A DNA stretch of 34,305 nt from Burkholderiaceae bacterium. Its GTDB lineage: Bacteria > Pseudomonadota > Gammaproteobacteria > Burkholderiales > Burkholderiaceae_C. This document shows positions 5,851-13,826 of the stretch, piece by piece. The stretch is taken from NCBI GenBank assembly GCA_024235855.1, contig JACKLN010000017.1, forward strand, positions 1-34,305, in the 5' to 3' direction. The stretch's first letter is position 1. Every line of letters begins with the position of its first letter. A program made the translations under genes and the position numbers. The notes under the pieces are model-generated. The model was not told the DNA's origin, did no database searches, and saw nothing but the letters and a program-made list of their open reading frames with translations.

Positions 5851-6965
5851 CACAACAGCCGCTCCAGCCGCCAGGCCTGGTAACGGATGCCGGCCACGGC
5901 GCCACCGGCGATGCCGGCCACGGCGATGAAGCTGCCCAGCGACAGCGTCGACAGGCCCGACAGGCCTTGCCCCACGGTGCAGCCGAAGGCCGTGACGCCG
6001 CCGATGCCCATCAGCACCGCGCCGACCACGTGGTTGGCCGTGTCTTCGGTGCCCGCAAAACCTTCCCAGCGGAAGCTGCGCGTGGCCACCGCCACCACGG
6101 CCGAACCGACGATGACGCCGAGCACGCTCATGATGCCGAAGGTGAGCAGCTTGTTGGCGTCGCTGTAGAGGATGAACCAGTCCAGCGTGTACGCGATGGG
6201 CGCGACGAAGGTGAACGACTCCATGCTGCGCGTGTTGGTGGCCAGGAAGGTCTCCTCCAGCGTCAGTGGGTGCTCGGCCAGGTGCCCGTGCACGCCCGAC
6301 AGCCACCAGGCGGCCACGATCACCGAACCGATGCCCAGCCCACCGAGCAGGTTGTCGGCGCTGCGCCCTTCGGGCCGCGCCAGCGCCCAACCGGTGAGGG
6401 CGAGACCGAAGCTGCCGCCGAGCAGGGCCACGGCCAGCGGCCGCGACAGGCCGGTGACGTACTGCAGCAGCGACGGCAGATCCTGCCCCACCGGCAGCTC
6501 CACCATGGCCCGGTCCAGCGTCTCCACGCGCCACACGGCGGTCAGCCCCCGCAGCGTGGCATAGGACGCCAGCCCCAGGACGCAGAACACCACCAGCGCC
6601 TTCAGGTTGCCGCCGCCGATGCGCACCAGTGTCTTGCTGCCGCAGCCCGAGGCCAGCACCATGCCGAAGCCGAACAGCGCACCGCCGGCCAGGTTGGACA
6701 GCCAGATCAGCTGCGGCCGCGCGTAGACGCTGTCGGTGGCATCGATCCAACCCGCCGCGGCCATCGCGCTGAAACCCAGCGTGGCCACGCCAACGGCCAG
6801 CGCCCACATGCGCAGCCGCGTCCAGTCGCCCATCGTGACGATGTCGGCCAGCGCACCCATGGTGCAGAAGTGCGCGCGCTGCGCGACGGCGCCGAACAGG
6901 GCGCCGAGCACGAAGGCGCCCCACAGCACCTGCTGGACCAGGCCAGGGAGTTGATCTGCCGACAT
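5850..6965 (-). CDS. YeeE/YedE family sulfur (thiosulfate) transporter
   Basis: A 371-residue inner-membrane protein with about nine hydrophobic segments. Three cysteines in characteristic contexts are seen: AHFCTMG (C34), ASGCGSK (C108) and FGCTVGQG (C329). In the studied homologue TsuA, three such cysteines relay thiosulfate through the membrane, so thiosulfate or a related sulfur species is the likely substrate. No TusA-like YeeD partner is adjacent. The gene shares one base with tcdA downstream and starts 81 bp after the end of cpoB. Specificity is inferred from the family. Confidence 0.85.
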   Translation of the reverse strand: MSADQLPGLVQQVLWGAFVLGALFGAVAQRAHFCTMGALADIVTMGDWTRLRMWALAVGVATLGFSAMAAAGWIDATDSVYARPQLIWLSNLAGGALFGFGMVLASGCGSKTLVRIGGGNLKALVVFCVLGLASYATLRGLTAVWRVETLDRAMVELPVGQDLPSLLQYVTGLSRPLAVALLGGSFGLALTGWALARPEGRSADNLLGGLGIGSVIVAAWWLSGVHGHLAEHPLTLEETFLATNTRSMESFTFVAPIAYTLDWFILYSDANKLLTFGIMSVLGVIVGSAVVAVATRSFRWEGFAGTEDTANHVVGAVLMGIGGVTAFGCTVGQGLSGLSTLSLGSFIAVAGIAGGAVAGIRYQAWRLERLL

Positions 6966-7011
6966 CGGGCGCGGATTCTAGGTGGGGGCCCTGGGCCGGC
7001 GGCTGCAAGGG

Positions 7012-7040
7012 TGGGCCGCGACGCAGGCGCGTGCGGCCCT
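7012..7040 (-). terminator. Possible terminator after cpoB
   Basis: On the - strand, GGGCCGCACGC pairs with GCGT-C-GCGGCCC (one bulged base) around a GCCT loop, starting a few bases after the cpoB stop. There is no strong T-run, so this would be a weak or Rho-assisted terminator. Confidence 0.35.
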
Positions 7041-7046
7041 TCAACG

Positions 7047-7838
7047 CTACTTCAGCGAGGCCAGGCGTTCCTTGCCCGCGGTGGCGGCTTCGGAGTCTGG
7101 GTAGGACTTCAGCAGTTCGTCGAGCGTGCGACGGGCACTGCGGGTGTCCTTCATCTCGGCCTGGCTGTTGGCCAGCGCCAGCAGGGCCTCGGGCGCCTTC
7201 GGGTGGTCGGGGTTGGCCTTGACCAGGTCGCGGAAGGTGGCCACCGCACCCTTGTAGTCCCGCTTGCCGTACTGCGCATTGCCCAGCCAGAAGCGGGCCG
7301 AGGCGCCGTAGCCGGTGGTGGGCCAGCGCTCCAGCAGGTCGCCCAGGCCCTTGGCCGCGGTGTCGAAATCGCCGTTGCGGATGGCGGCGATCGCCGCGTC
7401 GTAGAGCTGGCGTTCCTCGGGCGAGGCCACGAATTCGCGCCCGTCCAGCGCCACCTTCTGCGGCTCGAGCTTGCGCAGCCGGTCGTCGAAGTTCTGGTTG
7501 GCGTCCTTCTGGCCCTGCTGCAGCGTGGCCACGTCGCGCAGCAGCTGCTCGCCGTCACCGCGCAGCTTGGCCACCTCGCCACGCAGCACCTCGAGCTGGT
7601 TGTTCAGCTCCAGCAGGCTGCGCTGCAGCGTGGCCACCTGCTGCACCAGCTGGGTGTTGGAGGCCGCCAGGTCGGCGATCGCCTTGCTCGCCGTCTCGTC
7701 GTTGGCCTGGATGCGGGCGCGCAGGTCGAGGATGGCCTTGCGCGCCTCCTCGTCGTCGAACAGGCCGGCGTGGGCCGCCGGCAGGCTCAGCGCCAGGGCC
7801 GCGGCAGCAGCCAGGGGGCGCCATGACGCGAAAGGCAT
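7047..7838 (-). CDS. cpoB: Cell division coordinator CpoB (YbgF)
   Basis: This 263-residue periplasmic protein links Tol-Pal constriction to peptidoglycan synthesis in division. It has a signal peptide (1-24, ending AHA before GLFDDEE), an N-terminal coiled coil (about 30-105, the trimerisation region in homologues) and a TPR domain (about 130-263) with the repeated pattern YG.ARFWLGNAQY and APEALLALANSQAE. The chosen ATG at 7838 lies one base after the pal stop (TGA-C-ATG); an upstream in-frame start would lie inside pal. It is the last gene of tolB-pal-cpoB. Confidence 0.92.
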   Translation of the reverse strand: MPFASWRPLAAAAALALSLPAAHAGLFDDEEARKAILDLRARIQANDETASKAIADLAASNTQLVQQVATLQRSLLELNNQLEVLRGEVAKLRGDGEQLLRDVATLQQGQKDANQNFDDRLRKLEPQKVALDGREFVASPEERQLYDAAIAAIRNGDFDTAAKGLGDLLERWPTTGYGASARFWLGNAQYGKRDYKGAVATFRDLVKANPDHPKAPEALLALANSQAEMKDTRSARRTLDELLKSYPDSEAATAGKERLASLK

Positions 7839-7839
7839 G

Positions 7840-8430
7840 TCAGCGGTCCTTGATCTCGACACGGCGGTTCTTGGCCCAGGCCGCTTCGTTGGAGGCCGGG
7901 TCGGCCGGGCGCTCCTCGCCGAAGCTCACGGCCTCGACCTGGCTGGCCTGCACGCCCAGCAGTTCCATCGCGCGGGCCACGGCCTCGGCACGCTTCTGGC
8001 CCAGGGCCAGGTTGTATTCACGGCCGCCGCGCTCGTCGGCATGGCCCTGCAGGCTGAGCTTGCGGTCGCGCTGCGCGACCAGGGCCTTGGCATAGCCCTC
8101 GAGCACCGGCTTGTCCTCGGCGCGCAGCAGGAAGCTGTCGAAGTCGAAGTACAGCACGCGCGGCAGGTTGGCCATGGCGGCGGCGGCCTGCGCGGCGGCC
8201 GCGGCTTCGGCCTCGCGGCGCTGGCGCTCCAGGTCCACCGTGGCCACGCGTGACTGCGGCGTGGCCTGCGACTGCGCCGGTGTGGTCGCAGCGCCGCTGC
8301 CGCTGCCGGCCTGCGTCACCGGCGCCGGCGTCGTGGGCTTGGGTTCGTCCAGCTTGACCGGCGACGAGCAGGCAGCCAGCACGGCCGCCGTGGCGATGAG
8401 GGTCGGCAGGGCAAGGGGGCGAAGGGTCAT
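7840..8430 (-). CDS. pal: Peptidoglycan-associated lipoprotein Pal
   Basis: A 196-residue outer-membrane lipoprotein. The signal peptide ends in a lipobox LAAC with Cys21. A long Ala/Pro/Thr/Gln-rich linker (about 25-90) precedes an OmpA-like peptidoglycan-binding domain (about 90-196) with YFDFDSF and GHADERGGREYNLALGQKRA, the diaminopimelate-binding region. AAGGAGAA precedes the ATG at 8430. It binds TolB and anchors the outer membrane to the wall. It lies 49 bp downstream of tolB. Confidence 0.95.
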   Translation of the reverse strand: MTLRPLALPTLIATAAVLAACSSPVKLDEPKPTTPAPVTQAGSGSGAATTPAQSQATPQSRVATVDLERQRREAEAAAAAQAAAAMANLPRVLYFDFDSFLLRAEDKPVLEGYAKALVAQRDRKLSLQGHADERGGREYNLALGQKRAEAVARAMELLGVQASQVEAVSFGEERPADPASNEAAWAKNRRVEIKDR

Positions 8431-8479
8431 CGGGTTCTCCTTGGTCGGGGACGTGAAGGGCAGTTGGAGGTTGGGACGA

Positions 8480-9787
8480 TCAGCGGCCGAACGGGCCCCA
8501 GGCGGGTTCGCGCACGTCGGCACCGCTGGTCAGCAGGCGGGTCTTGATCCTGCCATCCAGCGTGGTGGTCATCAACACGTCACGGCCTTCCAGCCGTGTC
8601 GCATACACGATCAGGCGGCCGTTGGGCGCAAAGCTGGGGCTCTCGTCGTCGCGGGTGGCGGTCACGCCGCGCACGGTACCGGTGCCCAGGTCCAGCGTCA
8701 TCAGCTTGAAGGCGGACCCGCCCACGCGCGACACATAGGCCAGCAGGCGCCCGTCGGGGCTCAGCGTGGGGCTGATGTTGTAGTCGCCATCGAAGGTCAC
8801 GCGCTCGGCGCTGCCACCTTCGGCGGGCATGCGGTAGATCTGCGGGCCGCCGCCACGGTCGCTGACGAAGTAGATCTGCTTGCCGTCGGCGGTGTAGACC
8901 GGTTCGGTGTCGATGGACCGGCTCTCGGTCAGGCGCAGCGGCGTGCCGCCTGCCGCAGGCATGCGCCAGAGTTGCGTGAGCCCGCCGCGCGACAGGGCGA
9001 GGGCCACGAACTGGCCATCCGGCGACCACGCCGGGGCGCTGTTGGAGCCGGGAAAGTCGGCCAGTTTGCGCCGCGTGCCGCTGGCGGTGTCCTGCACCCA
9101 GACCACGGCCTTCTGGCTCTCGAAGGACACGTAGGCCAGCTGGCGGCCGTCGGGCGCCCAGGCCGGGGAGATGATGGGGTCCAGACTGTTGAGCGCCACC
9201 TGGGCGTTCTCGCCGTCGGCGTCGGTCACCAGCAGCGCGTAGCGCGGGCCCTGCTGCACCACGTAGGCGATGCGGGTGGAGAACACACCAGCCTCGCCGA
9301 TCAGGTTCTGGTGGATCTCGTCGGCGATGCGGTGGGCCGCCAGGCGCAGGTCGCCGGCCACCACCGTCTGGCTCTGGCCGATGAGTTCCTCCCCGCGCAC
9401 CACGTCCCAGAGCTTGTAGCGCACGTCGAAGCGGCCGTCGGTCAGCCGAGTGACGGAGCCGGCCACCAGCGCGTCGCTGCCACGGGCCTTCCAGTCGCCC
9501 AGCTGCGGCAGGCTGCGCTCGTCCATCGGCACCGGCATGGCGCCGGGATCGACCAGCCGGAACAGGCCGCTGCGCTGCAGGTCCGCGCGCACGATGGCGG
9601 CAATGCCGGTGCCGGCCGTGCCCTCGTCGCGGAAGTTCACCACCGTCACCGGCACCTGCGTCGCGCCGACGCCGGTGATCTCGATGCGGAACTGCGCCCA
9701 TGCCGACCCTGCGGCGGCGGCCAGGGCCGCACTGCCGAAGGTGGTGAGCAGGGCTTTGCGTCGGGAAACCATGGGCATGAAGGCCAT
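8480..9787 (-). CDS. tolB: Tol-Pal system beta-propeller protein TolB
   Basis: A periplasmic TolB of about 435 residues. The N-terminal domain (about 33-160) includes RIEITGVGATQVPV, followed by a six-bladed propeller with repeated blade motifs such as SPAWAPDGRQLAYVS, APAWSPDGQFVAL, ISPTLSPDGRLLAYVS and SPSFAPNGRLIVYAT. The N-terminus carries a twin-arginine-like signal (SRRKALLTTFG, then AWA|Q near residue 31). The ATG at 9787 has AAGGA just before it; in-frame ATGs at 9778 and 9772 are alternatives. tolQ, tolR and tolA are absent upstream, where msbA diverges. Confidence 0.93.
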   Translation of the reverse strand: MAFMPMVSRRKALLTTFGSAALAAAAGSAWAQFRIEITGVGATQVPVTVVNFRDEGTAGTGIAAIVRADLQRSGLFRLVDPGAMPVPMDERSLPQLGDWKARGSDALVAGSVTRLTDGRFDVRYKLWDVVRGEELIGQSQTVVAGDLRLAAHRIADEIHQNLIGEAGVFSTRIAYVVQQGPRYALLVTDADGENAQVALNSLDPIISPAWAPDGRQLAYVSFESQKAVVWVQDTASGTRRKLADFPGSNSAPAWSPDGQFVALALSRGGLTQLWRMPAAGGTPLRLTESRSIDTEPVYTADGKQIYFVSDRGGGPQIYRMPAEGGSAERVTFDGDYNISPTLSPDGRLLAYVSRVGGSAFKLMTLDLGTGTVRGVTATRDDESPSFAPNGRLIVYATRLEGRDVLMTTTLDGRIKTRLLTSGADVREPAWGPFGR

Positions 9788-9858
9788 GGATCCTTGGGGA
9801 TGCCTTTGGTTCACCCGACCGATTGTAGGCAGCCCCGATAATCCGCCCGATTCCTGCC
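9788..9858. promoter_or_regulatory. Divergent promoter region between tolB and msbA
   Basis: This is the only spacer between two divergent genes, so both need promoters here or close by. A TACAAT -10-like hexamer for tolB lies at 9827-9822 on the - strand, and GATAAT at 9837-9842 could be the -10 of msbA. No good -35 partner was found for either. Confidence 0.35.
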
Positions 9859-11586
9859 ATGCCCAGCCTTGCCCAGCGACTCGCCCGCCTGCGGCCCTAC
9901 CTGCGCCCCGGCCGCCGCGGACTGATCGGCGCCGGGCTCGGCGCGCTGGTGGGTGCCGCCACCGAACCGGCCATCCCTGCGCTGCTCAAGCCGCTGCTCG
10001 ACGAAGGGTTCGGGGCCGACCGCAGCTGGCCGCTGTGGTGGGTGCCGGTGCTCATCGTCGGCCTGTTCACGCTGCGCGGCCTGGCCGGCTTCGTGGCCCA
10101 GTACGGCCTGGCCTGGGCGGCGCAGCGCGCCGTCCTGGCCCTGCGGCAGGACCTGTTCGCCCACCTGCTGGCGTCGCCGTCGGGCCTGTTCACGCGCCAG
10201 TCGGCCAGCCAGCTGACCAACACCGTGGTCTACGAGGTGCAGCAGGGTGCCACGCTGCTGATCAACGCCCTGCTCACGCTGGCCAAGGACTCGCTCACCC
10301 TGGTCGCGCTGCTGGTGTACCTGCTGTGGCTGAACTGGCAGCTCACGCTGCTGGTGGGCCTCCTGTTCCCGGCCCTGGCCGTGGTGATGCGCCACCTGGG
10401 CCGGCGCCTGCGGCGGCTGACGGTGGCCGGCCAGCAGGCCACCGACGAGCTGGCCTACGTGGTGGAGGAGAACGTGCTGGCCTGGCGCATCGTGCGCCTG
10501 CACGGGGCCGAGCCGGCCCAGGCCAGCCGCTTCGGCGCCCAGGGCGAGCGGCTGCGCCGGCTGATGATGAAGGTGGTGGCCTCGTCAGCCGCCATCACGC
10601 CGCTGACGCAGGTGCTGGCGGCCTGCGCACTGAGCACGGTGATCGTGCTGGCGCTGTGGCAGAGCCAGGGTGCCGGCGGCACCGTGGGTGGCTTCGTGGC
10701 CTTCATCACCGCGATGCTGATGATCGTCTCGCCGCTGCGCCACCTGGCCGACGTGGTGGCCCCGATCACCCGCGGGCTGGCGGCCATCGAGCGTGGCCTG
10801 GACCTGATGGCCGACATGCCGCGCGAGGCCGGCGGCACCCACGATGGCGGCCGCGCGCGCGGCGAGATCGTGCTGCAGGACGTGACCCTGCGCTACCGCG
10901 ACGACGGCCTGCCGGCGCTGGACCACCTCAGCCTGACGGTGCGCGCCGGCGAGACGGTGGCCCTGGTCGGCCCGTCCGGTGCCGGCAAGAGCACGGTAGT
11001 GAACCTGCTGCCGCGCTTCGTGGAGGCCGGCGAGGGCCGCGTGCTGCTGGACGGCGTGCCCGTGGACGACTGGGACGCCGGTGCGCTGCGCCGCCAGTTC
11101 GCACTGGTGAGCCAGGACGTGGTGCTGTTCAACGACACCGTGGCTGCCAACGTGGCGCTGGGTGCCGACGTGCCGCGCGAGCGCATCCGCGAGGCCCTGG
11201 CCGGCGCGAGGCTGCTGGACTTCGTCGACGGCCTGCCGCAGGGGCTGGACACCGTGATCGGCCACAACGGCAGCCAGCTCAGCGGCGGCCAGCGCCAGCG
11301 GCTGGCCATTGCGCGGGCGATCTGCAAGGATGCGCCGGTGCTGATCCTCGACGAGGCCACCTCGGCGCTGGACACCGAAAGCGAGCGCGGCGTGCAGGCG
11401 GCGCTGGAGGTGCTGATGCGGGGCCGCACGACGCTGATCGTGGCCCACCGGCTGTCCACCATCGAACACGCCGACCGCGTGGTCGTGATCGAGGGCGGCC
11501 GCGTGGCCGAACAGGGGCCGCACGCCGCGCTGATCGCGCAGGGCGGGCTCTACGCGCGCCTGCATGCGATGCAGTTCAAGACCTGA
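9859..11586 (+). CDS. msbA: Lipid A export ABC transporter MsbA
   Basis: A 575-residue half-transporter that flips lipid A-core across the inner membrane. A six-helix membrane domain (about 20-310) is fused to an ATPase domain with Walker A GPSGAGKST (371-379), signature LSGGQ (474-478), Walker B LILDEATSALD (495-505) and the H-loop VAHRLST. Length and fusion order are those of MsbA; a general type-IV multidrug exporter would look similar. It is followed after 21 bp by an AhpD-like gene. Confidence 0.88.
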   Translation: MPSLAQRLARLRPYLRPGRRGLIGAGLGALVGAATEPAIPALLKPLLDEGFGADRSWPLWWVPVLIVGLFTLRGLAGFVAQYGLAWAAQRAVLALRQDLFAHLLASPSGLFTRQSASQLTNTVVYEVQQGATLLINALLTLAKDSLTLVALLVYLLWLNWQLTLLVGLLFPALAVVMRHLGRRLRRLTVAGQQATDELAYVVEENVLAWRIVRLHGAEPAQASRFGAQGERLRRLMMKVVASSAAITPLTQVLAACALSTVIVLALWQSQGAGGTVGGFVAFITAMLMIVSPLRHLADVVAPITRGLAAIERGLDLMADMPREAGGTHDGGRARGEIVLQDVTLRYRDDGLPALDHLSLTVRAGETVALVGPSGAGKSTVVNLLPRFVEAGEGRVLLDGVPVDDWDAGALRRQFALVSQDVVLFNDTVAANVALGADVPRERIREALAGARLLDFVDGLPQGLDTVIGHNGSQLSGGQRQRLAIARAICKDAPVLILDEATSALDTESERGVQAALEVLMRGRTTLIVAHRLSTIEHADRVVVIEGGRVAEQGPHAALIAQGGLYARLHAMQFKT

Positions 11587-11607
11587 GGACGACAAGGAGA
11601 CCCGACC

Positions 11608-12198
11608 ATGACCCCACCGCCCATCTCGCGCTTTCCGGTGCCCGAACTGAAGGATCTGCCCGAGGACATGCGCACGCGCATCCTGGAGGTGCAGGAGAAG
11701 GCCGGCTTCGTGCCCAACGTCTTCCTGGCCCTGGCCCACCGCCCGGCAGAGTGGCGCGCCTTCATGGCCTGGCACGACGCGCTGCTGCTCAAGGACACCG
11801 GCGGCCTGAGCAAGGGCGACCGCGAGATGATCATCGTGGCCACCTCCGCGGTGAACCACTGCCTGTACTGCGTGGTGGCGCACGGCGCCATCCTGCGCAT
11901 CTACGAGAAGAAGCCGCTGGTGGCCGACCAGGTGGCCATCAACCACCGCAAGGCCGACATCACGCCGCGCCAGCGTGCGATGCTGGATTTCGCGCTCAAG
12001 GTCTGCAGCGCGTCGCACACCGTGGACGATGCCGACTTCGCCGCCCTGCACGCGCACGGTTTCAGCGACGACGACATCTGGGACATTGGCGCCATCACCG
12101 CCTTCTTCGGCCTGAGCAACCGCCTGGCCAACCTGAGCGCGATGCGGCCCAACGACGAGTTCTACCTGATGGGCCGCGTGCCGCGCAGCAAGGGCTGA
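11608..12198 (+). CDS. AhpD-like peroxidase-related protein
   Basis: A 196-residue all-helical carboxymuconolactone decarboxylase/AhpD-fold protein. The redox motif is C85-x-x-C88 with H92 (NHCLYCVVAHGA), as in peroxidase-related enzymes. The N-terminal RFPVPELKDLPEDM and the C-terminal NRLANLSAMRPNDEFYLMGR are typical of this subfamily. It probably reduces hydroperoxides through a thiol cycle; the physiological reductant is unknown. A ribosome binding site AAGGAGA lies about 9 bases before the ATG. Confidence 0.87.
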   Translation: MTPPPISRFPVPELKDLPEDMRTRILEVQEKAGFVPNVFLALAHRPAEWRAFMAWHDALLLKDTGGLSKGDREMIIVATSAVNHCLYCVVAHGAILRIYEKKPLVADQVAINHRKADITPRQRAMLDFALKVCSASHTVDDADFAALHAHGFSDDDIWDIGAITAFFGLSNRLANLSAMRPNDEFYLMGRVPRSKG

Positions 12199-12219
12199 CA
12201 CCGCACCGCTACTGCCGTC

Positions 12220-12717
12220 ATGACCCGCCCGCCATCCAGCGCCAGCGAATGGACCACGGCCGTGGAGGCCGCGGTGCACACCGAGTTGCTGCGCCGCAGC
12301 CGGCTGCTGAAGTGGGCCGTGGCACTTTCGCTGCTGGTGGGGGCGCTGGCCGTGTGGCTGGCGATCGCCCTGCGCGGGATGACGTGGGAGGAGATCGCGC
12401 CGCGCCTGGTGCAGGCCACCGAACCGCTGGTGCAGCAGCGCCTGGCCCCGGTGCTGCGCACGCAGATCAACCAGGGCCAGGTACAGGTGGACATGAGCGC
12501 CGAACTCGGCCGCCTGGAAGGCGAACTGCAGCGCCTGCGCGAACAGATCGCGGCCCAGCGTGCCAGGCCGGACCCGCAGCTCATGGCGCTGCAGCGCCGC
12601 CTGGCTCAGGTGGAACGGGCGTTGAACGATGCCCTGGCCGAGCGGTCCCGCCTGGCGGCGCGGATCGACGACCTGTCTGCTGCGCCGGGGGCCGCTGCGA
12701 GCGCGGCTGGGCGCTGA
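12220..12717 (+). CDS. Membrane-anchored coiled-coil protein of unknown function
   Basis: A 165-residue protein not recognised as a named family. One transmembrane helix (about 31-51) follows a short charged N-terminus. Residues about 85-155 are heptad-like and rich in Leu, Arg, Glu and Gln (RLEGELQRLREQIAAQ and a second helix). A short Ala-rich tail ends it. Topology suggests a cytosolic N-terminus and an exported coiled coil. It starts 21 bp after the AhpD-like gene and is probably co-transcribed with it. No function is proposed. Confidence 0.7.
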   Translation: MTRPPSSASEWTTAVEAAVHTELLRRSRLLKWAVALSLLVGALAVWLAIALRGMTWEEIAPRLVQATEPLVQQRLAPVLRTQINQGQVQVDMSAELGRLEGELQRLREQIAAQRARPDPQLMALQRRLAQVERALNDALAERSRLAARIDDLSAAPGAAASAAGR

Positions 12718-12747
12718 GCCGGTGCCCGCGCCGGGCGGATCGCGGCG

Positions 12748-13605
12748 TCAGGCCCTGGGCGTGGCGCGCCGGCGCACCACCCACCCGACCACGCCCAGGC
12801 CGGCCAGCAGCAGGGCCGGCGCCGTCGGCTCGGGCACCGGGGTGGTGAACACCAGCGCGTAGCCTTCCAGCCGAAGCGCGTGGCTCACCGGCGCATCGGT
12901 CGGGTTGCTGAAGGTGTAGGTCATGCCGCTCAGGGTCTGACCGATCTCCAGGTCGAAGAACGCCGAACGCTGGGCATTGGCCTGGGTGTCCAGGCTGATG
13001 AAGGCGTCGAAGTAGGCCTGGTTGGCACCGCCCGGGGCGTTCAGGTCGGCCTGCCAGTCGTAGAGCTTGAGGCCGGCGAAAGCCACGCCCTCCTCCCCCG
13101 GCCCGGCCCCCAGCGACACCAGCGCAGCGTCGTCCGCATAGGTCAGCGTGGCCTCGGAGAACGGCGCCAGCGTGAACGCGAAGTCGTAGGCGAACATGCC
13201 TCCGGCCGACGCGTTGCCCAGCGCGCCGGTGACGAAGGCGTCGGCATAGTCGGCGATGGCGGTGCCGGTGTCCCCGCGGTCGAGGTAGGCCACCGCGCTG
13301 CCGCCGACGGGCAACACGGTCTCGTTGGAGAAGTAGGCCTGGTTCCACGCGCTGCCGTCCCAGGCCTGGAACTGGTAGTCGACGGGGATGCCGTTGCCTT
13401 CGCCGTATGTCGCGCTCACGCCTTCGCGGGTGGCCTCCCAGGTCCAGCTGCCGGACCAACTGCTGACCCCGAAGTCCACGCCGAGGCTGGGCAGGGTGAC
13501 CGACGCGTCCCACGCGAGCGCCGATGGTGCAGCGGCCAGAGTGGACAGCGCCGCGGCCAGGGCCAGGGCGCGGCGAGGAAGGGAGAACGTGCGGAAGGCG
13601 CTCAT
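12748..13605 (-). CDS. PEP-CTERM sorting domain protein
   Basis: A 285-residue exported protein of unknown role. It has an Sec signal (1-31, ending ALA before WDASV), a beta-rich central region, and a C-terminal PEP-CTERM signal: VPEP at 257-260, a hydrophobic helix (about 263-278) and a final Arg cluster (RRR). PEP-CTERM proteins are processed by exosortase and linked to exopolysaccharide-producing Gram-negative bacteria. No exosortase or EPS gene is in the window, so it stands alone here. The 220 bp upstream (13606-13826) show no gene. Confidence 0.87.
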   Translation of the reverse strand: MSAFRTFSLPRRALALAAALSTLAAAPSALAWDASVTLPSLGVDFGVSSWSGSWTWEATREGVSATYGEGNGIPVDYQFQAWDGSAWNQAYFSNETVLPVGGSAVAYLDRGDTGTAIADYADAFVTGALGNASAGGMFAYDFAFTLAPFSEATLTYADDAALVSLGAGPGEEGVAFAGLKLYDWQADLNAPGGANQAYFDAFISLDTQANAQRSAFFDLEIGQTLSGMTYTFSNPTDAPVSHALRLEGYALVFTTPVPEPTAPALLLAGLGVVGWVVRRRATPRA

Positions 13606-13826
13606 GGACTGCTCCTGGGTGGGCGTTGACCGCCGCCCGGCAGCCGGGCCTCTGCCCGCTCAGGCGGCGCCACGGCCGATGCCGTGTGCGCTGCAGTCTG
13701 CGGGGGCAGCGTTCCGCGATCGTTCCGGCGCAGGCCCGCACAGGCCGGGAGAGCACCCCCTGTTCAGGTGGCCCGGTGCCGGCGGGCAGCGCGGGCGGCG
13801 GGCAGGCCGGGCGGGTGCCCGCGCCG

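Noticed and set aside
9450..12848. 1,100-codon + strand frame running across tolB, msbA and the AhpD-like gene
   Set aside because: It crosses three well-supported genes in a different frame and has no recognisable domain.
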